Assembly: GCA_031549285.1 (NCBI GenBank)
Contig: JAVBPZ010000013.1
Location: 62,001 to 126,000, forward strand
Length of the DNA: 64,000 bases
Source of the DNA: JAAYCI01 sp031549285
GTDB lineage: Bacteria; Bacillota; Clostridia; Oscillospirales; Ruminococcaceae
Direction: 5' to 3'
Below, in pieces: positions 1 through 7,998 of this stretch. A model generated the notes under the pieces. The model ran no database searches. It was given only the letters and a program-made list of their open reading frames with translations, and was not told the origin of the DNA. Within the stretch, counting starts at the first letter, position 1. Every line of letters starts with the position of its first letter. A program made the position numbers and the translations under genes.

Positions 1-1818
1 CAGCCACATACCCTTGGCGGCGTCTATGGCGGAGCCGCCGCCGATGGCGATGATAACGTCCGGCTGGAAAGCGTTCATCGCCTGTACACCGGCCATGATG
101 CACTCCACGCTGGGGTCGGCTTCCACATCGGAATAAATTTCGCTGTGGCAGTATTGCTGGCGCTGGCGCAGGTAGTACAGGATTTTGTCCACGTTGCCAA
201 GGCTGAGCATGACAGGATCGGTGACGATGAACGCGCGGGAAATATCCGGCATTTTTTCAAGATACTGAATGGATCCATTTTCGAAATAAATCTTCGGCGG
301 GATTTTGAACCACTGCATGTTGACCCTCCTTTTGGCCACCCGCTTGATGTTGATGAGGTTCACGGTGGAGACGTTTTGCGAGACGCTGTTGTGGCCATAG
401 GACCCGCAGCCGAGGGTGAGCGAGGGGGTGTTTGTGTTGTAAATATCGCCGATGGCGCCCTGGGACGAGGGGCTGTTTACGATAATGCGCCCGACCCGCA
501 TTTCAATGCCGTAGCGGTCGGCGAGGGCGTCGTCGCTGGTGTGGATGACCGCGCTGTGGCCAAGGCCGCCCAGCTCCAGCATTTTGCCCGCGAAGGCGAA
601 CCCTTGTTGGGTATCTTCAGACTGGAAATAGGCCAGGACCGGGCTGAGTTTTTCAAAGCTGAGGGGGTATTTTTCGGAAGGTTCCGGCAGCGGGGCAATC
701 AGAATTTTGGTCATTTCCGGTACCGTGAAGCCAGCCTGTGCGGCGATCCAGCTGGCGGTTTTACCCACCGCATCGGCGAACACGCCTTTGCCGGGGGTGG
801 GGAACATGTATGCGGTCAGCTTTTTGGTTTCGTCTTTTGTGAGGAAGTGGCAGTTGTTTGCCGTCATGTATTCCTCGAACGACAGGGCAATTTCCTTGTC
901 CACGATGACGCACTGTTCCGACGCGCAGATCATGCCGTTGTCAAAGGTTTTGCTCATCATCAGATCGGTGCAGGCGCGGTGCAAGTCGGCGGTTTTTTCA
1001 ATGTAGCAGGGTACGTTTCCGGGGCCGACGCCGAGGGCCGGTTTGCCGGTGGAGTAGGCCGCGCGGACCATGCCGGTGCCGCCGGTGGCCAGTACGGTGG
1101 CCACGCCCGGGTGGTTCATGAGCGCGCCGGTGGCCTCCACCGAGGGAACCTGGATCCACTGGATGCAGTGTTCCGGCGCGCCGGCGGCGATGGCGGCGTC
1201 CCGCACGACGCGGGCGGCCTCGGCGCTGCAGTGCTGGGCGGAGGGATGAAAACCAAAGATGATGGGGTTGCGGGTCTTTACCGCGATAAGGCACTTGAAC
1301 AGGGTGGTGGAGGTGGGGTTGGTGGTGGGGGTGACCCCGGCGATGACACCGACCGGTTCCGCCACCTCCACGCTGCCTTCCATCTCGTTTTCCGAGAGGA
1401 TGCCCACCGTTTTCTGACGCTTGATATCGTGCCAGATGTACTCGGTGGCGAACATGTTTTTAATGACCTTGTCCTCGAACACGCCACGGCCGGTTTCCTC
1501 CACCGCCAGGCGCGCCAGCTTTTCGTGCGCGTCCAGCCCGGCCAGCGCCATAGCGTGCACGATATTGTCTATGGTTTGCTGGTCGTCAATCTTCAGGTAT
1601 GCGTCCAGGGCGGTTTGCGCTTTTTTCACCATGGCGTCTATGGTTTTTTGCACCTCGGTTTTTTGGGCGAGGGTGGCCGCTGGTTTGGCATCCGCCGCGA
1701 GCGGGGTCTTTTTCAGCGGCGCTTTTTCGACAGGTTTTTGCCTGGTTGTTCGGGTGCCGCTTTGGGTGGTTGCCGCCTTGGTTTTTTTGTTGGGAGCTTG
1801 TTTTTTATTGGTTGCCAT
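1..1818 (-). CDS. adhE: Bifunctional aldehyde-alcohol dehydrogenase AdhE (C-terminus outside window)
   Basis: The frame is open from the ATG at 1818 to the left edge (606 codons), so the gene is cut by the window. AdhE reduces acetyl-CoA to acetaldehyde and then ethanol, reoxidising NADH in fermentation. The acetaldehyde dehydrogenase half is complete, with TPTTNPTST and the catalytic Cys298 in GMICASEQ; the iron alcohol dehydrogenase half begins and is cut just after its GGGSAIDAAKG glycine motif. The catalytic Cys lies about 50 residues later than in E. coli AdhE (Cys246), because residues 1-50 are a Lys/Pro/Ala/Thr-rich extension. A GGAGAG ribosome site precedes the ATG. Family assignment is secure; the role of the extension is unknown. 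Confidence 0.95.
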   Translation of the reverse strand, partial: MATNKKQAPNKKTKAATTQSGTRTTRQKPVEKAPLKKTPLAADAKPAATLAQKTEVQKTIDAMVKKAQTALDAYLKIDDQQTIDNIVHAMALAGLDAHEKLARLAVEETGRGVFEDKVIKNMFATEYIWHDIKRQKTVGILSENEMEGSVEVAEPVGVIAGVTPTTNPTSTTLFKCLIAVKTRNPIIFGFHPSAQHCSAEAARVVRDAAIAAGAPEHCIQWIQVPSVEATGALMNHPGVATVLATGGTGMVRAAYSTGKPALGVGPGNVPCYIEKTADLHRACTDLMMSKTFDNGMICASEQCVIVDKEIALSFEEYMTANNCHFLTKDETKKLTAYMFPTPGKGVFADAVGKTASWIAAQAGFTVPEMTKILIAPLPEPSEKYPLSFEKLSPVLAYFQSEDTQQGFAFAGKMLELGGLGHSAVIHTSDDALADRYGIEMRVGRIIVNSPSSQGAIGDIYNTNTPSLTLGCGSYGHNSVSQNVSTVNLINIKRVAKRRVNMQWFKIPPKIYFENGSIQYLEKMPDISRAFIVTDPVMLSLGNVDKILYYLRQRQQYCHSEIYSDVEADPSVECIMAGVQAMNAFQPDVIIAIGGGSAIDAAKGMWL

Positions 1819-1981
1819 AGGGCATCTCTCCTTTTGGGTTTTCGCGCTGTGGGCGGTGAAAGGCACTAGCGTAAGCGAGAAAAAGTAAAATACAGTTTTG
1901 AGGATTTGTTTTAGTTACGGTCGGCTGTTTTTTAGGTTTTATTGGTGGCCGGTGCCCCAAAGCAGTTCTTTTGGTGGTTTT

Positions 1982-2010
1982 AGTATAGCATATTGTTAAA
2001 AAAATATCAA
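1982..2010 (-). promoter_or_regulatory. adhE promoter with Rex-like operator
   Basis: On the minus strand TTGATA (2005-2010) and TATACT (1982-1987) are separated by 17 bases, a good sigma-A promoter giving a leader of about 155 nt before adhE. The spacer and -35 box form an 18-base Rex-like site (1993-2010): a perfect TTGTTAA half-site, four bases, then ATATCAA, which matches five of seven bases of the opposite half-site. Rex senses NADH/NAD+ and commonly represses adhE in Firmicutes. The operator call is inference. Confidence 0.55.
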
Positions 2011-2059
2011 TGTGCGAAAGAGAGAAAGATTGATAATAAATTAACAAATTTTGTGCATT

Positions 2060-2087
2060 TTGCGAATGGGGGCTGGGGTGGTATAAT
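2060..2087 (+). promoter_or_regulatory. Promoter for prmA-rsmE
   Basis: TTGCGA (2060-2065), a 16-base spacer and a consensus TATAAT (2082-2087). Transcription would start near 2094, giving an unusually long leader of about 340 nt before prmA that contains the GC-rich hairpin cluster. Confidence 0.5.
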
Positions 2088-2182
2088 GAACGCGATTGGT
2101 TTTCCCTATAGGTTGGGGTGTTTTGCGTGTCTGGGGCCGGTGGGGAAAGAATGGCGGGCCGAGGCGGAAAGTTTTGGTGTGG

Positions 2183-2260
2183 CGGCCCGGCGCAGGGCCG
2201 GGTGCGCAGCACCCGGGCGCACGGCGTGCCGTGCCACCGGCGCCGCAGGCGGCGGTGCTG
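2183..2260. repeat. GC-rich cluster of tandem hairpins
   Basis: Four perfect inverted repeats follow each other: CGGCCC/GGGCCG (2183-2200), GGGTGC/GCACCC around a GCA loop (2200-2214), GCACGGC/GCCGTGC (2219-2234) and CGCCGC/GCGGCG. Open frames across this stretch look like compositional by-products. It lies in the probable prmA leader and resembles in style the clusters near 20657 and 37632. No other gene is seen in 1819-2434. Confidence 0.55.
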
Positions 2261-2434
2261 CGCCGGGCAGTGTGGCGGCGGGTGGCGGGTTTGGTTGGCG
2301 GCGCCTGCCGGGAAGGTGGCGAAAGGCTGCGGGCGCTGGAGGGAAAATACCGGTTTCGCAGGCCGGCGGTTTCTCATCAACAAAGGTGACCATAGGCAGG
2401 GAAGGCAAATGAAACAAAACAAAGGGTGGGTGCA

Positions 2435-3346
2435 ATGGAGTGGACCGATGTGACCATACGCGTGCCGCGCGCGCAGCTGGATGCCGCGGTGGCGGGCATT
2501 ACCGCGGTGTTTGACGGTGGGCTGTATATTGAGGATTATTCCGACCTGGAGGAGCAGGTGCAGGCGATCGCCCATGTGGATTTGATTGAGGAGGAACTAC
2601 TGCAAAAACCACGGGAGGAAGCGAGCATCCACCTATATATTTCCCCGGATGAAAACCCGGCCGAAGCGGTGGGCACGCTGCGCCAGACGCTGGCAGCGGC
2701 ACAGGTGCTGTATACGCTGGCGCTGTCCGGTGTGCAGCAGGAGGACTGGGAAAACGCCTGGAAGCAGCATTATCACGCGCTGGAGGTAGGCGAGTGGCTG
2801 GTGGTAGTGCCGTCCTGGGAGGAGTATCGCGGCGCGCGCATCCAGCTGCGGCTGGACCCCGGCATGGCATTTGGTACCGGCACGCACGAGACCACGTTCC
2901 TGTGCCTGGAGGCGCTGGACGAACAGGTGCGCAGCGGGGTGCGGGTGCTGGATATTGGTACCGGCAGCGGTATTTTGGCGGTGGCGGCGCTGCTATTGGG
3001 TGCGGACAGCGCTTTGGGGGTGGACATTGACCCGATGGCGGTGCGTACCGCAAATGAAAACGCATTGCGCAACGGTGTGGAAGGACAGTTCCAGGCAGTG
3101 TGCGGCGACCTGGCCGCGGCGGCAGAAGGAACCTATGATATTATTACCGCGAACATAGTGGCGGATGCCATTTTGCGCTTGGCGCCGCAGGTTCCGGCGC
3201 TGCTGGCGCCGGAGGGTTTGTTTGTTGCCAGCGGTATATTAACCGAGCGCGCGGCCGAGGTGGCGGCGGCGCTGGCCGGGATGGGGTTTGGCCAGGTGGA
3301 AACCCGGGAGAAAAACGGCTGGGTTGCGCTGCTGGCGCGCCGGTGA
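2435..3346 (+). CDS. prmA: Ribosomal protein L11 methyltransferase
   Basis: A 303-residue protein that matches PrmA end to end: an N-terminal substrate-recognition domain starting MEWTDVTIRV, then a class I SAM methyltransferase fold with FGTGTHETT, motif I VLDIGTGSGILAVAA, the acidic VDIDP and the catalytic-region NIVADAI. PrmA trimethylates ribosomal protein L11. I chose ATG 2435 over the in-frame GTG at 2426 because family members begin near this point and a GGGTGGG sequence precedes it. rsmE follows after about 95 bases in the common PrmA-RsmE order. Confidence 0.95.
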   Translation: MEWTDVTIRVPRAQLDAAVAGITAVFDGGLYIEDYSDLEEQVQAIAHVDLIEEELLQKPREEASIHLYISPDENPAEAVGTLRQTLAAAQVLYTLALSGVQQEDWENAWKQHYHALEVGEWLVVVPSWEEYRGARIQLRLDPGMAFGTGTHETTFLCLEALDEQVRSGVRVLDIGTGSGILAVAALLLGADSALGVDIDPMAVRTANENALRNGVEGQFQAVCGDLAAAAEGTYDIITANIVADAILRLAPQVPALLAPEGLFVASGILTERAAEVAAALAGMGFGQVETREKNGWVALLARR

Positions 3347-3442
3347 ATGTTGTGTGTGTGATGGGTTATTCGCATCGCAAACAGAGTGAACAACGCGGAA
3401 AAAGATGTACCACACTATAGGATATACAGGGGAGAGCTGGGC

Positions 3443-4162
3443 ATGGCACACCGTTATTTTACAACCGATATTCACGGGCAGGCCGCCCGCATTACCGGGC
3501 CGGACGCAGCGCATTTGGCCCGTGTGCTGCGGGCAAAGCCCGGCGAACAGCTGACGCTGTGCGACGGCGCCGGTACCGATTATACGGCGGAAATAACCGG
3601 AATTTCGCAGAACGAGGTGCTGCTGCGGGTGCTGGAGGCGGTGCCGTCGGCGGTGGAGCCCACGGTGGCGGTCACCGTGTATGTAGGCATGGCGCGCGGG
3701 GAACGCATGGACCTGGCAGTGCAAAAGGTGGTGGAGCTGGGCGCGGCGCGCATTGTGCCGTTTTACAGTGCGCACAGTGTGGTGAAGCCAAAGAATGACG
3801 CCGAAAAGGCCGTCCGTTATAACCGCATTGCACTGGAGGCGGCCAAACAGTGCGGGCGTGGCCTGGTGCCGCCGGTGGCACAGCCGCTGCCGTTTGCCCA
3901 GATGCTGGCGGATGCGGCGCAGAATGAACTGGCCCTGTTTTTGTACGAGGGCGGTGGCGCCGCGCTGCGCGAGGTACTGAAAAGCCAAAAGACGGTGGGT
4001 ATCATTACCGGGCCGGAGGGGGGCTTTTCCGCCGAGGAAGCGCGGCGGGCACAGGGTGCCGGGTGTATACAGGTGGGTTTGGGGCCGCGCATCCTGCGCA
4101 GTGAGACCGCACCGGCGGCGGTGTTGGCGGCGGTGATGACCTTGACCGGGAACCTGGAATGA
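3443..4162 (+). CDS. rsmE: 16S rRNA (uracil-1498-N3)-methyltransferase
   Basis: A 239-residue SPOUT-class methyltransferase that modifies U1498 of 16S rRNA. An N-terminal PUA-like RNA-binding part (MAHRYFTT to about residue 75) precedes the knotted C-terminal domain with GMARGERMD, the SAM-binding ITGPEGGFS and LGPRILRSETA. The ATG at 3443 follows a GGGGAGAGC ribosome site; in-frame codons back to 3386 lack one. The gene follows prmA on the same strand and probably shares its transcript. Confidence 0.95.
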   Translation: MAHRYFTTDIHGQAARITGPDAAHLARVLRAKPGEQLTLCDGAGTDYTAEITGISQNEVLLRVLEAVPSAVEPTVAVTVYVGMARGERMDLAVQKVVELGAARIVPFYSAHSVVKPKNDAEKAVRYNRIALEAAKQCGRGLVPPVAQPLPFAQMLADAAQNELALFLYEGGGAALREVLKSQKTVGIITGPEGGFSAEEARRAQGAGCIQVGLGPRILRSETAPAAVLAAVMTLTGNLE

Positions 4163-4188
4163 AGCGGCGTGGTGGCCACAGAGGAAGT

Positions 4189-4248
4189 CCCTGGGTTTTT
4201 GCGGAGCGAGGAAGGCGCGCCCCGGGCACCTGTACCGCAAAAACAGGG
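4189..4248. other. Long-loop inverted repeat after rsmE
   Basis: CCCTG and GTTTTTGCGG (4189-4204) are mirrored by CCGCAAAAAC and CAGGG (4235-4248) across a 30-base GC-rich loop. There is no T-tract after the 3' arm, so it is not a classical terminator; it may act as one weakly between rsmE and the next promoter. Confidence 0.35.
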
Positions 4249-4268
4249 AAGGAAAAACGCCGGCAAAG

Positions 4269-4298
4269 GTGGCATTCTCGGCACCGGCGTGGTATAAT
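4269..4298 (+). promoter_or_regulatory. Promoter for the DegV gene
   Basis: GTGGCA (4269-4274, four of six -35 bases), an 18-base spacer and a consensus TATAAT (4293-4298). Transcription would start about 50 bases before the TTG start of the DegV gene. Confidence 0.5.
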
Positions 4299-4356
4299 AA
4301 CATCGCTAATTTAAAAACCGCTGGTGTTGTCGGCGGCCCTTCAGGAGGAGATAGCA

Positions 4357-5229
4357 TTGAGAGACTATGTAATTTTCACCGATTCCTGTGCGGACATTGA
4401 CCCCAAAATGATGCAGGAGCTGGGCGTGGAAATATTGCCGTTGACCTTTACGCTGGACAGGAAGACCTATGCAAACTGGCCGGATGGGCGCGAGATGTCT
4501 TTTAAGGAATTTTACGCGAAGCTGCGCGAAGGATTGGTTTCCTCCACCAGCCAGATAAATGTGACTGAGTTTATAGAGGCGTTTCGCCCGGTGCTGAAAG
4601 CGGGTAAGGACATTTTGTATCTTGGGTTTTCGTCCGGGCTGTCGGGGACGGTGCAGTCCGGCACCATTGCGGCGGAGGAGCTGGCGCCGGAGTTCCCGGA
4701 CGCCAAGATACTGGTGGTGGATACGCTGGCGGCCAGCCTGGGCCAGGGGTTGCTGGTGTGGTATGCCGTCCAAATGAAGAAAAAGGGCACACCGGTGGCC
4801 GAGGTGGCCGACTGGGTGGAAAAACACAAGCTGAACCAGGTGCACTGGTTCACGGTGGATGATTTGAATTTCCTGAAACGCGGCGGCCGGGTGTCCAGTA
4901 CGGCGGCACTGTTTGGCACCATGTTGAACATAAAACCGGTGCTGCATGTAGACGATACCGGGCACCTGATTCCGATGGAAAAGGTGCGCGGTCGCAAACA
5001 AAGCCTGGATGCGCTGGTGTCCCACATGGAAAAAAGCGCGATAGAACCCGAAAAACAAATGGTGTTTATCTCTCACGGGGACTGTTTGGAGGAAGCGGAG
5101 TATGTGCGGGACGAAATAAAACGGCGGCTGGGCGTGAAGGATTTTTACATCAACTATGTGGGGCCGGTTATCGGCAGCCACTCCGGCCCGGGAACCATGG
5201 CGCTGTTTTATATGGGAACCGAGCGATAG
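4357..5229 (+). CDS. DegV family fatty acid-binding protein
   Basis: A 290-residue DegV protein. The family binds a fatty acid and serves as FakB, the acyl-chain partner of the FakA fatty acid kinase. Family landmarks are the N-terminal IFTDSCADI, the SSTSQIN motif, GFSSGLSGT and the C-terminal GPVIGSHSGPGT. The likely start is TTG 4357, eight bases after a perfect AGGAGG; the upstream in-frame codon lacks one. A second, divergent DegV gene lies at 29634. No FakA gene is present here. Confidence 0.9.
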   Translation: MRDYVIFTDSCADIDPKMMQELGVEILPLTFTLDRKTYANWPDGREMSFKEFYAKLREGLVSSTSQINVTEFIEAFRPVLKAGKDILYLGFSSGLSGTVQSGTIAAEELAPEFPDAKILVVDTLAASLGQGLLVWYAVQMKKKGTPVAEVADWVEKHKLNQVHWFTVDDLNFLKRGGRVSSTAALFGTMLNIKPVLHVDDTGHLIPMEKVRGRKQSLDALVSHMEKSAIEPEKQMVFISHGDCLEEAEYVRDEIKRRLGVKDFYINYVGPVIGSHSGPGTMALFYMGTER

Positions 5230-5264
5230 GACTGGACGGGAGCGAACAAGCAGAGAACCAAAAC

Positions 5265-5308
5265 AAGGTGCCGCCGGAAACATTCCGGCGGCACCTTCCC
5301 TTTTTTTA
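5265..5308 (+). terminator. Rho-independent terminator after DegV
   Basis: A perfect 15-bp stem (5265-5279 with 5283-5297), a three-base loop, and then a CCC-T7 tract. Confidence 0.85.
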
Positions 5309-5348
5309 TACGCTTGCGGCGTGTCGGCCCTATTTGGCCCACCCGCAG

Positions 5349-6110
5349 CTATACTTTTTGGCCGATATAAAAAACATACCCATAATAGCGGCTGTATTTT
5401 GCGTATAGCTCCCTTTCATAGGTTGAATTTTCGATGGATTCCGCCACTGTTTTGCTTGCGGGATATTTGTCCCGCAAGGCATTTTCCGCGGCGGTTCGGG
5501 GAATAAAATAGTTGTCAGTCCAGCAGGTTTCCGGCAAGGTGAACGCGGCAACAAAAGCATACCCGGCTTTTTGCAGGATGGAAATAGAATTCCCGATGGT
5601 GTCTAATCCGCTGCCGGCATCCGTCCAAAATGTTTCAATTTCTGCTGGGTGATTATTGGTTAACCAACAGGGTGCGGTTACGGCCACATAGCCGCCTTTT
5701 TTGAGAAAGCCGTTCCAATAGGTCAGCCCTTTTTCAAAGCCGATGTTGTCGATAGCCCCTTCCGACCAAATAAGATCGAGTTCCTCTTCCTGGAAAGGAA
5801 GGTCCTCCATGGAACCGGCCACCCCGGTTACACGCTCCTGGAAATTTTGTTTTTTTGCATTGTTGTTGAAAACAGTGAGGAAGCCGGGGAATTGATCCAG
5901 GCCGACAATGCGGCCGGGGATATTTTGTGCCAGCACCATGGTTTGGCCGCCGGTTCCGCAGCCCAGGTCCGCTACCCGGGAAATGGCATTTGGGTTCCCC
6001 AAAAAGCCCAAAGCCTTACGGGTCATTTCCGGGCTGCCGGGGCCCTGGCGTTCCAGGCCGATATGCGTTTCTATCAATACATCCATCATGGATAGGTCGT
6101 TGTGTTCCAT
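5349..6110 (-). CDS. SAM-dependent class I methyltransferase
   Basis: A 253-residue protein with the Rossmann-type SAM site VADLGCGTGGQT near residues 45-56, an acidic loop at VGLDQFP and a motif IV-like DLIWSEGAID. These place it among the small-molecule or ubiE-like methyltransferases; the substrate cannot be read from sequence. The start is the ATG at 6110 after AAGGAGCT; upstream in-frame methionines have no ribosome site. It is convergent with the DegV gene, whose terminator lies just beyond its stop codon, and appears to be a single-gene unit. Confidence 0.85.
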   Translation of the reverse strand: MEHNDLSMMDVLIETHIGLERQGPGSPEMTRKALGFLGNPNAISRVADLGCGTGGQTMVLAQNIPGRIVGLDQFPGFLTVFNNNAKKQNFQERVTGVAGSMEDLPFQEEELDLIWSEGAIDNIGFEKGLTYWNGFLKKGGYVAVTAPCWLTNNHPAEIETFWTDAGSGLDTIGNSISILQKAGYAFVAAFTLPETCWTDNYFIPRTAAENALRDKYPASKTVAESIENSTYERELYAKYSRYYGYVFYIGQKV

Positions 6111-6252
6111 TTTTAGCTCCTTATTTTTCTTGCAGTTTGGCGCCGGCAGTACAGCGGCCGGCATCATCCAGTTTCAGCGGCGTACCCCAATGGTATGTGG
6201 CTATAGTATATCATGAAACGGCGCGCGGATATAGGGTATGGCCGCATGGCAC

Positions 6253-6284
6253 AAAAAACGAGGCAGCCAGTACCGGCTGCCTCG
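6253..6284 (-). terminator. Terminator after phosphofructokinase
   Basis: On the minus strand a 10-bp stem (CGAGGCAGCC with GGCTGCCTCG, six-base loop) is followed by six T residues (6253-6258). It lies directly after the pfp stop codon. Confidence 0.85.
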
Positions 6285-6306
6285 TGTGTGTTTTCAGGGA
6301 AGAAGC

Positions 6307-7551
6307 TTACTTCTTCTCCGGCGTTGCCCACTGCGAACGGTCCAGCTTAAAGAACCGGGGCAGGCCGTCTTCGTACTTCATAGGAACCTCGCCCCGGAAC
6401 AGCGGGCGCAGGTATTCTTCCATCTCTTTGGTCACGTTGGTGCCTTCGTCACAAATCCACTCCAGCGGTACTTTGCGCTCGTGGTTGGCAACGTCTTCCA
6501 GCGGGGCCAGCTCGTACCGGGCCAGGTAGGGGTGGTTCGACACGCGGTTGATGGCGACCATGTGGTCGGTGCGGCCAGCCAGGGCGGCCTCCACGGCGGT
6601 GATGCCGATCTCGCGCGCCTCGGTCAGATCGGTGCCGGAGGCCAGGTGCATACCCACGCGCTGCATCACGCTGGGCTCCACGCTGCGAACCTTTACGCCT
6701 TCCATGTTTTCCCGAACATACCCAGCCAGCACGTCCGCCACGCCACCCAGCTGCGCATGGCCAAACATATCCACCGCGCCGCTGTCAGACTGGGAGACAT
6801 AATCCCCATTTTCCAGGCGTATGCCTTCCGAGACGGCCACCAGGACATGGGTTTCAGTTTTTTGTAATTCGCGCAGCTTTGCCAGGAATTTTTCCGGTAC
6901 GAAGGAAACCTCGGGAAGGTAGATGAGGTGCGGCCCGGTGAAGCCGTGGCCACGGGCCAGCACGGTGGCGGCGGTCAGCCAGCCGGCGTTGCGCCCCATG
7001 ATGGTGACGATGGTGACCGACGGGTCTGGATAGGCAGAGGCGTCAATCATGATTTCCGAAATGCTGGTGGCGATGAACCGCGCCGCGGAACCAAAGCCCG
7101 GGGTGTGGTCGGTGACCGCAAGGTCGTTGTCCACCGTCTTCGGAATGCCGATGCACTTAATGTCTTCGCCCTGCTCGGCAAAGAATTTCGAGAGGCAGTT
7201 GATGGTATCCATGGAGTCATTCCCGCCGCAGTAGAAGAAATAGCCGATGTTGTATTCGCGCAGGATCTCCAGCACCTGGTGGTAGATTTCCTTCGAGTCG
7301 CGCGGGAGTTTGAACCGGCAGGAGCCCAGGCCCATGGCCGGGGTGTACGCCAGCAGCTCGAAATCGAACGCGGTTTTCATCTGGGCGGACAGATCCACGA
7401 TGTTGCGCTTCAGAAGGCCCTGCAGGCCGTGCACCGCACCGTATACAATGCCGATTTCATCGCTGGCCATGGCCCGCTGCACCGCGCCGGAGAGCGAGGC
7501 GTTAATGGCCGGAGACGGCCCGCCAGACTGGGCAATAATCATGTTTTTCAT
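6307..7551 (-). CDS. pfp: Pyrophosphate-type 6-phosphofructokinase
   Basis: A 414-residue phosphofructokinase that converts fructose 6-phosphate to the 1,6-bisphosphate. Landmarks are the N-terminal AQSGGPSPAINASL, GGNDSMDT (109-116), PKTVDNDL (137-144) and MGRNAGWLTA. Two positions that separate phosphoryl donors both point to pyrophosphate: Asp in place of the second glycine of the ATP-type GGDGS, and Lys in PKT where ATP enzymes have PGT. The start is ATG 7551, ten bases after GAAAGGGG. It is a single gene with its own terminator. Donor specificity is inferred from these residues. Confidence 0.88.
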   Translation of the reverse strand: MKNMIIAQSGGPSPAINASLSGAVQRAMASDEIGIVYGAVHGLQGLLKRNIVDLSAQMKTAFDFELLAYTPAMGLGSCRFKLPRDSKEIYHQVLEILREYNIGYFFYCGGNDSMDTINCLSKFFAEQGEDIKCIGIPKTVDNDLAVTDHTPGFGSAARFIATSISEIMIDASAYPDPSVTIVTIMGRNAGWLTAATVLARGHGFTGPHLIYLPEVSFVPEKFLAKLRELQKTETHVLVAVSEGIRLENGDYVSQSDSGAVDMFGHAQLGGVADVLAGYVRENMEGVKVRSVEPSVMQRVGMHLASGTDLTEAREIGITAVEAALAGRTDHMVAINRVSNHPYLARYELAPLEDVANHERKVPLEWICDEGTNVTKEMEEYLRPLFRGEVPMKYEDGLPRFFKLDRSQWATPEKK

Positions 7552-7675
7552 GCTGGAAGAACCCCTTTCAAAAATCAATTACTTCATTAAAATGTACAGG
7601 CGAAGAAATAAATGGATGCAGCTGACGCAGCAATGCGCCCTGTATCTTCTGCCCGGATTTTTCGTCAGCGATGTT

Positions 7676-7706
7676 ATTGTACCACAGGAAGGATGATGCT
7701 TGTCAA
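7676..7706 (-). promoter_or_regulatory. Candidate promoter for phosphofructokinase
   Basis: On the minus strand a consensus TTGACA (7701-7706) and TACAAT (7676-7681) are separated by 19 bases, slightly long. The leader to pfp would be about 120 nt. Confidence 0.45.
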
Positions 7707-7861
7707 GAGTGGGGGAGAAATACGCACAGCGGTATGGAAAAAGACACATTTTATCTCTTGCAAATAGTTTTCTTTTGTATAAAGTGGTATATATAGTCAA
7801 CTAATTTGAAAAGAGTCCTAAAACACAGATGTTGACTATGAAGAACAAAATCATAAACTCG

Positions 7862-7927
7862 CACACGGCGTGGGTTTACGCGGCCATATTGGCCGTGTGT
7901 TTCAAAACGAACGGAATTGTTTTGAAA
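7862..7927 (+). other. Two stem-loops before the MEMO-AMMECR1 gene
   Basis: CACACGGC (7862-7869) pairs with GCCGTGTG (7892-7899), and TTTCAAAAC pairs with GTTTTGAAA around a 10-base loop just downstream. They lie in an AT-rich gap of about 290 bases (7707-7998) with no credible gene. Whether they act as a leader structure or a terminator is open. Confidence 0.4.
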
Positions 7928-7998
7928 TAATTCCACAAATGATATAGCGAAAAGAACGAACGAAGCGGAAGGCGCAGCAAAACAAGGAGGGAAAACGT

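Noticed and set aside
145..1869. Long plus-strand open frame opposite adhE
   Set aside because: It is antisense to a clear AdhE reading with conserved active sites, and its Gly/His/Val-rich translation has no recognisable domain; an effect of GC-rich codon use.
2096..2453. Several short open frames between adhE and prmA
   Set aside because: They are Arg/Gly/Ala-rich by-products of the GC-rich hairpin cluster, lack ribosome sites and overlap each other.
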